A DNA stretch of 64,000 nucleotides, taken from Wohlfahrtiimonas sp. G9077. GTDB taxonomy: Bacteria; Pseudomonadota; Gammaproteobacteria; Cardiobacteriales; Wohlfahrtiimonadaceae. The stretch spans positions 1 to 64,000 of the forward strand of contig NZ_NEFD01000005.1 of the NCBI RefSeq assembly GCF_002252155.1. Direction: 5' to 3'. The notes below the pieces were generated by a model. The model had not been told where the DNA came from. It saw only the letters and a program-made list of their open reading frames with translations, and searched no databases. Of the stretch, positions 24,488 to 36,068 are shown in pieces (the stretch's first letter is position 1; each line of letters begins with the position of its first letter). A program made the position numbers and the translations under genes.

Positions 24488-26488
24488 TTATTTAAAAATG
24501 ATTACCCAAGTCATCAATACCACCAAACCAAATGCCATTAAGTAGGCGGAATGGAAGAGATAACCGGTTTGAAGTTTTCTAAATACGCCACCTAATTTAG
24601 ACATTAACGTAGCAGAACCATATACAGCTGTTTGATCGATCAAGCGATCGTCCACATTCTTCCAGAAGAAGCGGCCTAAACCCACTGCCCCATCGGCAAT
24701 GTATTTCTGGTTGAAATCATCAAAGTAGTATTTATTGGTGAACACTTTGAGGACGCCAGTGCGATCTAACGCTGATAAGTATGCTGTTTCCACAGTTGGC
24801 TTTTTCAAGTAAGCATACCAAGCAAAGAAGCCGCCGATGATGGCTAACCATACAGGGACAGAAACAAAGCCATGTAAACCCATGTGCCAAACGCTGCCAA
24901 ACTCTTCAGCCACTTTTGCCATTGCAGGGTGTGCATTGCTGACTGTGATCGCATCTTGTAAGAATGTGCCCATGATGAAGTCTTTGGCCACAAAGACACC
25001 CACCAATAATGATGGAATGGCCAATAGAATCAATGGAACAGTCACAACAGCTGGCGACTCATGCGGTTCATGTGCCACAAAACCTTCTTTATGATCATGC
25101 TCGCCCATCGTTGGGTCTACTTGATAACGAGGTTTACCATGGAACACTAAGAAATATAAACGCAATGAATACACCGCTGTGATGAACACACTCGCCACCA
25201 CTGAGAAGTACGCAAAGCCACTGCCAAAGATGGTGCTGTTTTCAACCGCAAGGATGATGGCATCTTTTGAGAAGTAACCAGAGAAGAACGGCGTACCGAT
25301 CAATGCCAATGTACCGATCAAACAAGTGAACCATGTGATTGGCATTTTCTTACGAAGGCCGCCCATAAAGCGCATGTCTTGCTGATGGTGCATGCCAATG
25401 ATGACAGAACCTGCCGCTAAGAAGAGCAATGCTTTAAAGAATGCGTGTGTCATTAAATGGAACACCGCCGCTGAGTAAGCAGATGCACCTAAAGCAACGG
25501 TCATATAGCCTAATTGCGATAATGTTGAATAAGCCACCACGCGTTTGATGTCATTTTGGAAAATACCCAAAATACCCATGAACAATGCAGTGATCGCACC
25601 GATGATCATGATGAAGGATAAAGCTGCATCAGACAATTCAAAGATCGGAGATAAACGAGACACCATGAAGATACCCGCTGTGACCATCGTTGCCGCATGA
25701 ATCAATGCTGAAATTGGCGTTGGGCCTTCCATGGAATCAGGCAACCAAACATGTAAAGGTACTTGTGCTGATTTACCCATTGCACCGATGAATAAGAAGA
25801 TCGCTGCAAAGGTGATCACGCTCCATTCTGTGCCTAAGAACGCAAATTTTTGTGTAAGGAAACTACCTTCTTTCACGCTCTCAAAGATGTCTGCATAATG
25901 CAAGTGACCGGTTAAGTAAACCATACAAGCAATCCCGACGATAAAGCCAAAGTCACCAACGCGGTTGACGATGAAGGCTTTCATGTTTGCATAGGTTGCC
26001 GTTGGGCGCTTGAACCAGAAGCCAATCAATAAGTAAGACACCAAACCCACCGCTTCCCAACCAAAGAAGAGTTGCATGAGGTTGTTTGACATCACAAGCA
26101 TCAACATTGAGAAAGTAAAGAGCGAAATATAACTGAAGAAACGGTTATAACCCGGATCACCTTTCATGTAGCCGATGGAATAGATGTGCACCATTAATGA
26201 GACAAACGTCACCACAACGAGCATCATCGCTGTTAAGTTATCCACAAGGAAACCCACCGCGACGGCTAAATTACCCACGCTCATCCATTCGTAAACGTTG
26301 CCATTAAAGGTTGGCACTTCGCCAGTGCCATGCAAATACAATGCATAACCAGACAATGCCGCAGAGACCGCCACTAAAGCGATGGTCACAGTGTGCGCCA
26401 TTCTGTTTGAAATCACACGGCATAAAAGCCCTGCGAATGCCGCGCCAATGAGCGGTAAAAATGCGATTAATAGATAGATCGTTTTCAT
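24488..26488 (-). CDS. nuoL: NADH-quinone oxidoreductase subunit L
   Basis: A 666-residue distal antiporter-like subunit. It carries the conserved FFGWEAVGLVSYLLIGFW and SAQVPLHVWLPDSMEGPTPISALIHAATMV segments, and the C-terminal part has the long lateral amphipathic helix region and final membrane anchor that distinguish NuoL from M and N. It follows nuoK by 4 bp. Confidence 0.97.
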   Translation of the reverse strand: MKTIYLLIAFLPLIGAAFAGLLCRVISNRMAHTVTIALVAVSAALSGYALYLHGTGEVPTFNGNVYEWMSVGNLAVAVGFLVDNLTAMMLVVVTFVSLMVHIYSIGYMKGDPGYNRFFSYISLFTFSMLMLVMSNNLMQLFFGWEAVGLVSYLLIGFWFKRPTATYANMKAFIVNRVGDFGFIVGIACMVYLTGHLHYADIFESVKEGSFLTQKFAFLGTEWSVITFAAIFLFIGAMGKSAQVPLHVWLPDSMEGPTPISALIHAATMVTAGIFMVSRLSPIFELSDAALSFIMIIGAITALFMGILGIFQNDIKRVVAYSTLSQLGYMTVALGASAYSAAVFHLMTHAFFKALLFLAAGSVIIGMHHQQDMRFMGGLRKKMPITWFTCLIGTLALIGTPFFSGYFSKDAIILAVENSTIFGSGFAYFSVVASVFITAVYSLRLYFLVFHGKPRYQVDPTMGEHDHKEGFVAHEPHESPAVVTVPLILLAIPSLLVGVFVAKDFIMGTFLQDAITVSNAHPAMAKVAEEFGSVWHMGLHGFVSVPVWLAIIGGFFAWYAYLKKPTVETAYLSALDRTGVLKVFTNKYYFDDFNQKYIADGAVGLGRFFWKNVDDRLIDQTAVYGSATLMSKLGGVFRKLQTGYLFHSAYLMAFGLVVLMTWVIIFK

Positions 26489-26492
26489 TGCA

Positions 26493-26825
26493 TTATCCTT
26501 TTAACTCATCCATTTCATCGACATTGATGGTTTGACGTTTTCGATACACCAAGACAAGGATGGCCAAACCAATGGCAATTTCTGCCGCTGCCACCGCAAG
26601 AATGAAGAAAACGAACACCTGTCCTGCAGGGTCTTCTGTCGTTGGGACCATAAAGTTGCCAGAGAATTTAGAAAACGCGACGAATAAAATATTCGAGGCC
26701 AATAACATCAACTCAATGGACATCAATAATACAACGATGTTTTTACGATTGATGAATATCCCTGCCATCCCAAGACAGAACACTGTGCTGGCCAGCATAA
26801 TATAATCGGTTACCAACAATTGCAT
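26493..26825 (-). CDS. nuoK: NADH-quinone oxidoreductase subunit K
   Basis: A 110-residue, three-helix membrane subunit. The two buried glutamates of the family occur in [11 protein letters not shown] and [10 protein letters not shown]. It is about 10 residues longer than the E. coli protein owing to a slightly extended loop ([10 protein letters not shown]). It sits 2 bp after nuoJ. Confidence 0.97.
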   Translation of the reverse strand: MQLLVTDYIMLASTVFCLGMAGIFINRKNIVVLLMSIELMLLASNILFVAFSKFSGNFMVPTTEDPAGQVFVFFILAVAAAEIAIGLAILVLVYRKRQTINVDEMDELKG

Positions 26826-26827
26826 GT

Positions 26828-27493
26828 TTAGCCCTCCCCTTTTTCAGTCGCAGGTGCTTCTACAGGAAGCGCTTCCCATTTGGAAGGTTCCATTTTCACC
26901 ACTTGTAATCGATCTTCTGGATGCGCTTTGAGTTGTTCACTCACTGGCATGAATCTTGTGTACGCACGACGTGGACGAAGCGTTAAGCTGATGGCAGCAA
27001 TCATGCCCACCAATAAAATCAATGCAACGATCTCAAAGGCATAAATGTAATGGGTGTATAGAAATAAGCCCAATTGCTTTGTGTTGCTGTAGCTTGCAGC
27101 CATTGCACCATCAATCACTTGTGCAGCGTATGGATGCGTTTCTTGGAACAAAGATTGTTTACCCACCAATACCATCGCCATTTCAACGATCATAATGAGC
27201 GTGAGCACAATGCCAAGGGGCAAATACTTCACAAATCCTTGTTTCACAAGCTCTGTGGAAATATCAATCATCATCACCACAAAGAGGAAAAGCACCATCA
27301 CTGCACCCACATAAATGACGATTAAGGCGAGCCCTAAAAACTCAGCTTGAATGAGCATCCATGTCGCACTTGTGGTCACAAAGCACAAAATCAAGTGCAT
27401 CACCGCTGTGACGGGATTGCGTGCTGTGATTACTCTCACCGCTGAATAGATCAAGATGAGTGCAAAAACATAAAATAGAATCTTTAATAACAT
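26828..27493 (-). CDS. nuoJ: NADH-quinone oxidoreductase subunit J
   Basis: A 221-residue membrane subunit with five hydrophobic helices, including the third helix with its pi-bulge region ([18 protein letters not shown]). The C-terminal 45 residues form a polar tail after the last helix, longer than in E. coli. It follows nuoI by 12 bp. Confidence 0.96.
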   Translation of the reverse strand: MLLKILFYVFALILIYSAVRVITARNPVTAVMHLILCFVTTSATWMLIQAEFLGLALIVIYVGAVMVLFLFVVMMIDISTELVKQGFVKYLPLGIVLTLIMIVEMAMVLVGKQSLFQETHPYAAQVIDGAMAASYSNTKQLGLFLYTHYIYAFEIVALILLVGMIAAISLTLRPRRAYTRFMPVSEQLKAHPEDRLQVVKMEPSKWEALPVEAPATEKGEG

Positions 27494-27505
27494 CTGCAGC
27501 CTCCC

Positions 27506-27997
27506 TTAGCGAAATTTCGCGTCTGCTGCGCGATCCTTAGCGATTTGAGGTTCTAAACGATCCCCTAATGCTAAGAGTTTTTCTTTACACATAATGTTGT
27601 CGCCCTTCTCTTCCATGTGATAGTCAAAGGTGCGCGTCAATACGATAGAATCGACCGGACACGCTTCTTCACACAAACCACAGAAGATGCATTTAAAGAG
27701 ATCAATGTCATAACGCGTGGTGCGGCGAGTGCCATCTTCACGTTCAGTTGACTCGATGTTGATCGCTTGCGCAGGGCACGCAGATTCACACAATTTACAA
27801 GCGATGCAGCGCTCTTCCCCATTTGGGTAACGGCGCAATGCATGCAAACCTCTAAAACGCGGTGATTGCGGCGTCTTCTCTTCGGGATAACTGATGGTAA
27901 TTTTCGGGCGAAACATATAACGAAATGTAATCGCCAACCCTTTTCTCAACTCTAATAAAGAGAAGGTTGCATAGATTGATTTTAATTTCTTAAACAT
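27506..27997 (-). CDS. nuoI: NADH-quinone oxidoreductase subunit I
   Basis: A 163-residue TYKY-type subunit of the connecting arm that holds clusters N6a and N6b. Two 4Fe-4S motifs are intact: Cys64/67/70/74 ([12 protein letters not shown]) and Cys103/106/109/113 ([12 protein letters not shown]). It relays electrons towards NuoB. Confidence 0.97.
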   Translation of the reverse strand: MFKKLKSIYATFSLLELRKGLAITFRYMFRPKITISYPEEKTPQSPRFRGLHALRRYPNGEERCIACKLCESACPAQAINIESTEREDGTRRTTRYDIDLFKCIFCGLCEEACPVDSIVLTRTFDYHMEEKGDNIMCKEKLLALGDRLEPQIAKDRAADAKFR

Positions 27998-28011
27998 TGC
28001 TAATTCCTACT

Positions 28012-29055
28012 CTATTGAAACCAATAGTTAATACCGAGCGCATACAACACGATCACGAAGAAAATCCAACCAATGGTCAATGGGATGAATACCTTCCAAC
28101 CTAGACGCATGATTTGGTCATAACGGTATCTTGGGAATGTCGCTCTTAACCAGATGTAAGTGAAGAGGAAAAACGACATTTTGATCACCATCCAAAAGAG
28201 GCCATTTTCACCGATCACCGGAATGCTTTCGATGCCAGGAATGCCTGCAAATGGTGACAACCAACCGCCAAAGAATAAGAGCGAGGCCAATGCTGACACT
28301 AAAATCATGTTCGCATATTCTGCTAAGAAGAAGCAGGCAAAGCCTGTGCCTGAGTATTCGATGTGGAAACCTGCCACGATTTCGGACTCACCTTCCACTA
28401 AGTCAAATGGCGCACGGTTGGTTTCCGCAACACCGGCGATGAAGTATAAAACTGCCATGGGCAACAATGGGATGAAATACCATTTCAAAACACTCATGCC
28501 CGCTTGGCCTTCAACGATCTTCGTGAGGTTCATTGAACCGGCCAACATGATGACCGTGATTAACGCAAAGCCCATCGCCAATTCATATGAGATCACCTGC
28601 GCACCGCTTCGGATGGCACTGATCATGGCGTATTTAGAGTTCGATGCCCAACCGGCTAAAATGATGGCATACACACCGAGCGACGTCATGGCTAAAACAT
28701 AAAGTACGCCCGCATCAATGTTTGATGCCACCAAACCATCTGAAAATGGAATCACAGCCCATGCGGCAAATGCCGTTGTGACAATGATGATTGGCGAGAG
28801 AATGAAAAACACCTTATTTGCAGAAGAAGGAATGATCCACTCTTTAAAGACCATTTTAATCAAGTCCGCAAACGGCTGAAGTAAACCAAATGGTCCCACG
28901 CGGTTTGGCCCTAAACGCACATGCATGAAACCCAGCACGCGGCGCTCTGCATATGTCATATATGCCACCGCGATCACCACTGGCAAAATCACTGCCAAGG
29001 TTTTCAAAAAGGCCCAAACGAGCGGGTAATCAATAATCGCTTTAATCATATCCAT
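28012..29055 (-). CDS. nuoH: NADH-quinone oxidoreductase subunit H
   Basis: A 347-residue membrane subunit with eight helices that forms part of the quinone chamber and couples it to proton pumping. Conserved loops [21 protein letters not shown] and [20 protein letters not shown] are present. It begins 3 bp after nuoG. Confidence 0.97.
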   Translation of the reverse strand: MDMIKAIIDYPLVWAFLKTLAVILPVVIAVAYMTYAERRVLGFMHVRLGPNRVGPFGLLQPFADLIKMVFKEWIIPSSANKVFFILSPIIIVTTAFAAWAVIPFSDGLVASNIDAGVLYVLAMTSLGVYAIILAGWASNSKYAMISAIRSGAQVISYELAMGFALITVIMLAGSMNLTKIVEGQAGMSVLKWYFIPLLPMAVLYFIAGVAETNRAPFDLVEGESEIVAGFHIEYSGTGFACFFLAEYANMILVSALASLLFFGGWLSPFAGIPGIESIPVIGENGLFWMVIKMSFFLFTYIWLRATFPRYRYDQIMRLGWKVFIPLTIGWIFFVIVLYALGINYWFQ

Positions 29056-29058
29056 GGC

Positions 29059-31359
29059 TTACCCCTCGATCGCTTCGTAATAATCAATCATCAAACCATA
29101 CTCCCTTGGGATGCGTAGGCAATTGGCGGCCATTTTTGCCGTCGAGCGCACGCCAAACTCTTGCCCTTCAATCACCCATTGTGTTTGTGTGATGGACAAA
29201 TCACCCGTCACGCGTTTACGTGGGGCAAGTGGCGTTGCTTGTAAGGCTTCACTGCGTCGTGCATAAGCATCCATTGAATAGATGGATTCCATTGGCACAG
29301 CCACTAACGCATCATTGCGCCAATCTTTCACACGTAAATTATTGGCATATGGCATTTGATTGCCCTGCCCTGCTGTGGACAATGCCGCTTGATGATCAGC
29401 CAATACATCAGCACACGTCACATAATCAAAGCCTGATAATTCAAACTCATTGCCAAGCACGCGTAAAATTTTCCAAAGTGGCTTAGCCTCAAACAACGGC
29501 TCAGCAGCCGCTTTGACCGTTTGCAATGTGCCTTCGACATTCATTAAACTGCCATCGGTTTCACCCCAAGCTGCTGCTGGTAAAATGATGGTGGCCAGAT
29601 CTAACAATGCTTCAGAGGCAAACGGCGTCAATGCCACCACAAGCTCCGCTTGCTTAAGGGCAGTGAGTGCTACTTTTCGCTCGATGAAATCATGTTCAGG
29701 ATCAATTGCGCCCACTAAAATATAAGCCTTTAAGCCATCTGTGAGCATTTGATGCGTATTGCCTTTTGCAACACCCGCTAAATAAGCGCCAGTTAAGTTT
29801 GCGCCTTCTGATAAATAACCGAATGCACCGTGTGATGCAGTTGCAATGTTTTGTGCCAATGCTCTGATCACAGAAAAATCAGGATGTGACACGGCATCTT
29901 TACCGAGCACAATCCAGTGTTTACCTTCTTGCATAAAGAGCTGAGCGGCATGTGCAACATCCACATCTGTGGTGGCATTGTTCACAATCGCGCTCAATTC
30001 TGGTGCAATGGTTGCGCCTGTGTGACCTGCAACGGTTTTTAAAATCACAGACAACACATTCACCCAATCTTTTGGCGATGTGATGAGCGCTTCCGTTGGA
30101 TGCAATTGATCGGTATCGTAAGCATTGAGCATGGCAACTTTCGCGCCATCTTTCACAGCTTGACGAATGTCAATGGCCAAAACTGGCATCTCTAAACGTG
30201 GATCTGCGCCCACTAAGAAAATGCGATCTAATGCTTTTACATCCGCAATCGGCAAACCTAAACTTCTGAATTTTGGCTCCACTGCATCGCCACTGAAATC
30301 GATTTGACGCAAGCGAGCATCAATTTTTTTGATGCCCAATGCTTTGGCCAATTTCGCAGTCAATAGCTGCTCTTCCACTGTCGCGCTTGGGGAGACAAAA
30401 ATGCCCACTTGATCGGCGCCAAAGTTTTTCACAGCGCCTTCAATTACCATGCGCGTGGCCTTTAAACCACTGAGCCAATCAGTTTTCACCAATTGTTGTT
30501 TTTCATTTTGAATCATCGGCGCTTGCGTGCGATCAACACTGAAGTTCGCTTCATAGCTAAAGCGATCACGATCCGCAATCCACACTTGGTTGATGGCTTC
30601 ATTTTGACGCGAAACCACGCGGGCAATGTTGCCACGCAATGTGTGAATCGACGTGTTGGTGCCTAAGCCATCATGAATGCTGATTGAATCATGCTTTTTA
30701 TATTCCCAAGGTCTGCCTTGGAATTTAGAAGGCTTGGCCGTCAATGCGCCCACTGGACATAAATCAATGATGTTACCGGACACTTCTGAGGTCATCGAAT
30801 GCTTCACATATGTGGTGATTTCTAAACGATCACCGCGATCCACACCGCCTAATTCACGAAGCCCTGCAATCTCTTCTCCAAAACGCACACAACGCGTGCA
30901 TTGAATGCAGCGGTTCATGTAAGTTTCAACAAGTGGTCCGATGTTAATTTTTTCGTAATGGCGCTTCTCTTCGATGTATGTAGAATGTTTTTGACCAAAT
31001 TCCACAGAATTATCTTGTAACTCACACTCACCACCTTGATCACACACAGGGCAATCTAATGGGTGATTGATGAGTAAAAACTCCATCACCGCTTTTTGTG
31101 CGGCGCGCGCTTTTTCATTACGCGTACGGATGATCATGCCATCGGCAATTTGTGTGGCACACGCTGGCATGGGCTTTGGCATTCTTTCGATGTCCACTAA
31201 ACACATGCGGCAGCTTGCTGCGATGGATAATTTGTCATGATAACAAAAGCGTGGAATCGCAATGCCCACTTCATCGGCCACATCAATGACCGAACGACCC
31301 GCTTCTGCTTCAAACTTTTTGCCATCTATTTCGATGGAGAGCATTTTTTTCTCAGTCAT
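29059..31359 (-). CDS. nuoG: NADH-quinone oxidoreductase subunit G
   Basis: The 766-residue large iron-sulfur subunit. The N-terminus carries the 2Fe-2S ligands (CYH, CRMC, CATQ), the His-ligated cluster (HPLDCPVCDQGGEC) and a CIQCTRC cluster followed by a distal Cys (DLCPVGAL). The rest is a molybdopterin-oxidoreductase-like fold with no cofactor expected. The cysteine set for the extra cluster N7 found in E. coli is not visible where expected (HDGLGTNTSIHTLRG). Its ATG overlaps the nuoF stop by 1 bp. Confidence 0.96.
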   Translation of the reverse strand: MTEKKMLSIEIDGKKFEAEAGRSVIDVADEVGIAIPRFCYHDKLSIAASCRMCLVDIERMPKPMPACATQIADGMIIRTRNEKARAAQKAVMEFLLINHPLDCPVCDQGGECELQDNSVEFGQKHSTYIEEKRHYEKINIGPLVETYMNRCIQCTRCVRFGEEIAGLRELGGVDRGDRLEITTYVKHSMTSEVSGNIIDLCPVGALTAKPSKFQGRPWEYKKHDSISIHDGLGTNTSIHTLRGNIARVVSRQNEAINQVWIADRDRFSYEANFSVDRTQAPMIQNEKQQLVKTDWLSGLKATRMVIEGAVKNFGADQVGIFVSPSATVEEQLLTAKLAKALGIKKIDARLRQIDFSGDAVEPKFRSLGLPIADVKALDRIFLVGADPRLEMPVLAIDIRQAVKDGAKVAMLNAYDTDQLHPTEALITSPKDWVNVLSVILKTVAGHTGATIAPELSAIVNNATTDVDVAHAAQLFMQEGKHWIVLGKDAVSHPDFSVIRALAQNIATASHGAFGYLSEGANLTGAYLAGVAKGNTHQMLTDGLKAYILVGAIDPEHDFIERKVALTALKQAELVVALTPFASEALLDLATIILPAAAWGETDGSLMNVEGTLQTVKAAAEPLFEAKPLWKILRVLGNEFELSGFDYVTCADVLADHQAALSTAGQGNQMPYANNLRVKDWRNDALVAVPMESIYSMDAYARRSEALQATPLAPRKRVTGDLSITQTQWVIEGQEFGVRSTAKMAANCLRIPREYGLMIDYYEAIEG

Positions 31360-32642
31360 TATTCCGCTCCTTCAACCATAGATCTACCATGCTCGATGTA
31401 ATATGCAAATTCATGGCCAAAATGTTTGATGAAACTCAATACAGGCATTGCTGCCGCATCCCCTAATGCACAAATGGTGCGTCCGCCAATGTTATTGGCA
31501 ATGTGCTCTAAGCGCTCTAAATCTTCTGGCACACCTTTACCTTGCAAAATGCGATCCACAACGCGATACAACCAACCGGTGCCTTCGCGGCACGGCGTAC
31601 ATTGTCCGCAAGATTCACTGAAGTAAAAACGCGATAAACAACGCAATGCCTTCACCATATCCGTGGTTTCATCCATCACAATCACAGCGCCAGAACCGAG
31701 CATGGAACCGGTGACTTTTGCAATCGAATCATAATCCATGTTCGCTTGCATCATTAAATCACCCGGAACAACAGGCACAGAAGATCCGCCTGGAATCACC
31801 GCTTTTAATCGGCGACCTTTCCAAACGCCACCACATAAATCCAATAATTCAGAAAATGGCGTACCTAAAGCAATTTCATAGTTGCCAGGTTTCTCAATGT
31901 GGCCAGAGACGGCAAATAATTTTTGTCCGCCTGCGCCCGGAATCCCAAGGTTTGCAAACCATTCAGGACCGTTACGAATGATGCGGCCAACCGATGATAA
32001 AGATTCGGTATTATTGATGGTGGTCGGCTTGCCATATAAACCCACAGCGGCAGGAAATGGTGGCTTAAAGCGTGGTTGACCTTTTTTACCTTCTAAGGAT
32101 TCTAAAAGTGCTGTCTCTTCACCACAAATGTAAGCACCCGCACCAATTGCCGGGTGAATGTCCACAGAAATACCGGTGCCTTTAATGTTTTCACCCAATA
32201 AACCTGCAGCATACGCTTCATCTAATGCACCTTGGAAACGAATCGCTGGTTCATCTAAGAATTCACCGCGCATGTAGTTGTATGCGTGACGTGCGCCCAT
32301 GGCATAACTTGCGATCGCCATGCCTTCCACCAATGCATGTGGATTGAAGCGCAAAATATCGCGATCCTTACAAGTACCGGGCTCTGACTCATCGGAGTTA
32401 CACACCACATAACGCGTGATGCCTTCACCTTTTGGCATAAAGCTCCACTTTACGCCCGTTGGGAAGCCTGCACCACCACGACCACGCAGCCCAGAGGCTT
32501 TGACCATTTCGATCACTTCTTCACGAGTCAATTCACCGTTTAAAATACGGCGCCAGGCATCATAACCCCCTAAGCTTTCATAGGTTTTGATGGACCATGG
32601 GTTATCGTGACCAAGTGTAAAATAACAAACTTGATTCATCAT
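31359..32642 (-). CDS. nuoF: NADH-quinone oxidoreductase subunit F
   Basis: A 427-residue subunit that oxidises NADH with FMN. The FMN/NADH loop GRGGAGFPTGVKW (54-66) and the N3 cluster motif SCGQCTPCREG (about 342-352) with a later Cys (TICALGD) are intact. Adjacent ATGs start it (32642 and 32639), with a 1-bp overlap of the nuoE stop. Confidence 0.97.
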   Translation of the reverse strand: MMNQVCYFTLGHDNPWSIKTYESLGGYDAWRRILNGELTREEVIEMVKASGLRGRGGAGFPTGVKWSFMPKGEGITRYVVCNSDESEPGTCKDRDILRFNPHALVEGMAIASYAMGARHAYNYMRGEFLDEPAIRFQGALDEAYAAGLLGENIKGTGISVDIHPAIGAGAYICGEETALLESLEGKKGQPRFKPPFPAAVGLYGKPTTINNTESLSSVGRIIRNGPEWFANLGIPGAGGQKLFAVSGHIEKPGNYEIALGTPFSELLDLCGGVWKGRRLKAVIPGGSSVPVVPGDLMMQANMDYDSIAKVTGSMLGSGAVIVMDETTDMVKALRCLSRFYFSESCGQCTPCREGTGWLYRVVDRILQGKGVPEDLERLEHIANNIGGRTICALGDAAAMPVLSFIKHFGHEFAYYIEHGRSMVEGAE

Positions 32643-33157
32643 CAGTGTTCACCCTTTTCTGCACTTGCTGCAATTGCATCTAATATTTCATCGATCTTAT
32701 CAATCGTGATGTTTTCATAATAAACATGATTGATCTGCATCGCCGGTGCATAGCTACAAGCGGCTAAGCACTCTTCTTCTTTCTTCAAGTAGAAAACGCC
32801 ATCTGCCGTTGATTCACCCGCTTTAATGCCAAGCTTATTTTCAACGTGGGCCAAGATTTTCTCACCGCCGCGCAACATACAAGAGATGTTTGTGCACACT
32901 GAAATGGAGTTTTTACCACATGGTTTTGTTTCATACATGGAGTAAAAAGTTGCCACTTCATACACAGCGATCGGTGGCAAACCTAAGTAATCGGCCACGG
33001 CATCCATCAATTCAGTGGTTAAATAACCATTGTTATCATGCTGAACTTCTCTTAAAGCAGCTAAAAGCGCAGACTGTTTACGATCTTCTGGGAAATGCTT
33101 CAACCATTTGTCGATCTCTTGTCGTGAACGCTCCGTTAAAATTTCTTTTGCACTCAT
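32642..33157 (-). CDS. nuoE: NADH-quinone oxidoreductase subunit E
   Basis: A 171-residue thioredoxin-like subunit with the N1a 2Fe-2S cluster. Ligands Cys88, Cys93, Cys130 and Cys134 are in place (CTNISC and CLAAC). A 29-bp gap separates it from nuoD, the longest gap within the operon. Confidence 0.97.
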   Translation of the reverse strand: MSAKEILTERSRQEIDKWLKHFPEDRKQSALLAALREVQHDNNGYLTTELMDAVADYLGLPPIAVYEVATFYSMYETKPCGKNSISVCTNISCMLRGGEKILAHVENKLGIKAGESTADGVFYLKKEEECLAACSYAPAMQINHVYYENITIDKIDEILDAIAASAEKGEH

Positions 33158-33186
33158 AATCTATGCCTTAATTCAGTTATCAATAT

Positions 33187-34437
33187 TTAACGATCGATGT
33201 CGCCGAACACTAAGTCTAATGTCCCGATGACGGCGATCAAATCCCCAAGCATATGACCTTTCGTCAAAGTCTCTAACGCTGCTAAATGTGGGAAGCCCGC
33301 AGGTCGCACCTTCATTCGATACGGTTTATTGGCACCGTCTGAGATCAAGTAAACGCCCATTTCACCTTTCGGATGTTCAATGGCGGCATACACTTCACCT
33401 TCTGGCACACAATAACCTTCTGAATACAATTTAAACTGCTGGATCAAGTCTTCCATGGACTCTTTCATCTCAGCGCGTTTAGGTGGCGAAACAACGCTCT
33501 CTTCGAGCATGACTGGCCCTGGGTTTTCTGCCAACCACTGTGCACACTGTCTAATAATGCGGTTTGATTGATACATCTCTTCTACACGCACTAAGAAGCG
33601 GTCATAACAGTCGCCATTTTTACCCACAGGAATGTCAAAATCTAAATATTCATACGCCGCATAAGGCTGAGTTTTACGTAAGTCCCAAGCCACGCCAGAA
33701 CCACGAAGCATCGGACCTGTTAAACCTAAGTTCATGGCCTCTTCAGCCGTCACTGTACCAATACCCACCACACGTTGTTTCCAAATGCGGTTTTCAAATA
33801 ACAGGGTTTTATACTCTTCGATGTGTTTTTCAAAGCGGTTGGTAAAATCGATCACAAAGTCAGTAAACGATTCACGTGGCTTATTTAAGCGATCCACTTT
33901 TTTCTGATTTCTAAATTTATTGACTTCATATTTTGGCATAACATCCGGAATGTCTTTTGCCACGCCGCCCGGACGATAGAAGAACTGATGCAAACGCGCG
34001 CCGGTTGTGGCTTCACACATATCCATCAAGTCTTCACGATCACGGAAGCAATATAACAACATGCCCATTGCGCCTAAATCGATCCCGTGCGCGCCTAACC
34101 ACATCAAATGGTTTTGCAGACGGTAGATTTCATCAAAGAGTGAGCGAATGTATTTTGCGCGAATTGGTGGCTCAATGCCGAGCGCCTTTTCAATGGCCAA
34201 TACATACGTATGCTCATTACACATACACGATGAATAGTCCATGCGATCCATATAACCAATCGATTGGTTAAACGGTTTGGCTTCTGCCAATTTTTCTGTC
34301 CCACGATGCAACAAGCCGATGTGAGGATCGGCACGCATAATGGTTTCACCATTGAGTTCTAGAATCAAGCGCAATACACCATGCGCCGCCGGATGCTGAG
34401 GACCAAAGTTTAAAGTATAGTTTTCAATGTTTGCCAT
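33187..34437 (-). CDS. nuoD: NADH-quinone oxidoreductase subunit D
   Basis: A 416-residue 49-kDa-type subunit that shapes the quinone site with NuoB. The conserved N-terminal [16 protein letters not shown] with the quinone-site His, and the C-terminal GDIDR, are intact. It is a gene separate from nuoC, unlike the fused nuoCD of enteric bacteria, with a 1-bp stop/start overlap. Confidence 0.97.
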   Translation of the reverse strand: MANIENYTLNFGPQHPAAHGVLRLILELNGETIMRADPHIGLLHRGTEKLAEAKPFNQSIGYMDRMDYSSCMCNEHTYVLAIEKALGIEPPIRAKYIRSLFDEIYRLQNHLMWLGAHGIDLGAMGMLLYCFRDREDLMDMCEATTGARLHQFFYRPGGVAKDIPDVMPKYEVNKFRNQKKVDRLNKPRESFTDFVIDFTNRFEKHIEEYKTLLFENRIWKQRVVGIGTVTAEEAMNLGLTGPMLRGSGVAWDLRKTQPYAAYEYLDFDIPVGKNGDCYDRFLVRVEEMYQSNRIIRQCAQWLAENPGPVMLEESVVSPPKRAEMKESMEDLIQQFKLYSEGYCVPEGEVYAAIEHPKGEMGVYLISDGANKPYRMKVRPAGFPHLAALETLTKGHMLGDLIAVIGTLDLVFGDIDR

Positions 34438-35132
34438 TAGTTCAGCTCCTCTTTGCGAATCACACGCGGAATGACAACACGTGACTCAATGGTCACCGGT
34501 TGATACACCACACGCTCTAACTCTGGGTCATACCAAATCTCAACGCGCCCTGTTAATGGGAAGTCTTTACGAAGTGGATGACCGATGAAACCATAATCTG
34601 TCAAAATACGGCGCAAATCAGGATGGCCGTTAAAAATAATGCCAAACAAGTCAAACGCTTCACGCTCAAACCAGTTGGCACTTTTAAAGATGTCTACAAC
34701 AGAATCCACCATTGGGAAGTTGTCATCTTTCATGTATGTTTTGACACGAACGCGCGCATTGCTGTGCATTGATAACAAATGATAAACCACGGCAAAGCGG
34801 TTTGGCATTTCACGGTTTGCACGCGCTTGATCTAATGCCGCTTCACTTCTACCGACCGCGCCTTCTTCAACTGCGCGACTAAAGCCGTGATTGCTGGCCT
34901 CCACATCCCATTCGGCGATGCCGTAAGCAGCGTAATCGACGCCACAAACATCCATCAACTGCCAAAATGGCATCTTGTCATTCTCTTTGAGTAACGACAA
35001 GGTTTCGTGCAATTGGTCACTGTCCACCACGATGGTCAGTTCATCTCTGGCAATCTTGCTTGAGACAATGCGATCGCCTAATACTGACGATAATGTCGTT
35101 AAAATAGTTTCTGGTCTTAAAATAACCGACAT
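34437..35132 (-). CDS. nuoC: NADH-quinone oxidoreductase subunit C
   Basis: A 231-residue 30-kDa-type subunit of the connecting arm. The family signature [27 protein letters not shown] (described here by its core, ERExFDxxGIxFxxHPDLRR) is present near residues 150-175. It also has an unusual Ala/Glu-rich insertion (about 80-108) compared with short forms. Confidence 0.95.
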   Translation of the reverse strand: MSVILRPETILTTLSSVLGDRIVSSKIARDELTIVVDSDQLHETLSLLKENDKMPFWQLMDVCGVDYAAYGIAEWDVEASNHGFSRAVEEGAVGRSEAALDQARANREMPNRFAVVYHLLSMHSNARVRVKTYMKDDNFPMVDSVVDIFKSANWFEREAFDLFGIIFNGHPDLRRILTDYGFIGHPLRKDFPLTGRVEIWYDPELERVVYQPVTIESRVVIPRVIRKEELN

Positions 35133-35141
35133 CGTTTCCCC

Positions 35142-35627
35142 CTAGCTCAAACGCGCAATGGTGCTGGTGCGTTTAATTTTTTTGTGCAATTGTAAAATGC
35201 CGTAGATGAGCGCCTCAGGTGTTGGTGGACAACCTGGCACATACACATCAACTGGCACCACGCGATCAACGCCGCGCACAACTGCATAAGAATAGTGATA
35301 GTAACCGCCGCCATTGGCACACGATCCCATGGATAATACCCATTTTGGCTCAGGCATTTGATCGTAAACTTTACGAAGTGCCACGGCCATTTTATTGGTG
35401 AGGGTTCCTGCCACAATCATTAAGTCTGATTGACGCGGTGAAGGTCTAAATACGGAGTTTCCGAATCGATCTAAGTCATAACGTGCAGCTGCTGTATGCA
35501 TCATCTCAACTGCGCAACATGCCAAACCAAACGTCATTGGCCATAAGGATCCTGTGCGTGCCCAGTTCATCGCGCTGTCTAGCGTCGTGGTCATGAATCC
35601 TTTATCTAAAGCACCTTCTATTCCCAT
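35142..35627 (-). CDS. nuoB: NADH-quinone oxidoreductase subunit B
   Basis: A 161-residue PSST-type subunit with the terminal N2 cluster. Ligands are the tandem Cys37-Cys38 ([10 protein letters not shown]), Cys103 (GSCANGGG) and Cys133 (PGCPPTPE). ATG 35627 is chosen because GAGAGGGG lies just upstream; an ATG at 35648 would add seven residues. It overlaps the end of nuoA by 10 bp. Confidence 0.96.
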   Translation of the reverse strand: MGIEGALDKGFMTTTLDSAMNWARTGSLWPMTFGLACCAVEMMHTAAARYDLDRFGNSVFRPSPRQSDLMIVAGTLTNKMAVALRKVYDQMPEPKWVLSMGSCANGGGYYHYSYAVVRGVDRVVPVDVYVPGCPPTPEALIYGILQLHKKIKRTSTIARLS

Positions 35628-35971
35628 TCTAATGCCCCTCTCTTCCACTCATATGCAAATCCCACAACGAGCAAAAATAGGAAAACTGAAACGGCGCTGA
35701 TGCCCACCATTCCAACTTCTCGCCATACCACTGCCCATGGGATTAAAAATGCTAATTCTAAATCGAAAACAATAAATAAAATCGCCACTAGATAAAATCT
35801 AATGTCGAATTTCATGCGTGCATCTTCAAATGCTTCAAAGCCACATTCATAGGGAGATAATTTTTCAACAGTGTCTTTTTTGGGCGATAAGAAGTAACCC
35901 AAAGCAACTAAGATTATTCCAAAGATGAGGCTAAACCCAATAAAAACGAGTATCGGCAAATAATCCATCAT
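35618..35971 (-). CDS. nuoA: NADH-quinone oxidoreductase subunit A
   Basis: A 117-residue, three-helix membrane subunit and first gene of the complex I operon. The loop [22 protein letters not shown] holds the conserved Cys of the family. The frame is open further upstream, but ATG 35971 (or 35968) gives the canonical N-terminus and follows AGAGGA. Confidence 0.95.
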   Translation of the reverse strand: MMDYLPILVFIGFSLIFGIILVALGYFLSPKKDTVEKLSPYECGFEAFEDARMKFDIRFYLVAILFIVFDLELAFLIPWAVVWREVGMVGISAVSVFLFLLVVGFAYEWKRGALEWE

Positions 35972-36068
35972 AGCGATTATCCTCTTCTGATCAATTACAA
36001 TTTGTTGGTGGCAAGCGTTACCTTGACTAGCGCCCTGCTGCAAATATGCTAGTAACGGCGTATTGCTT

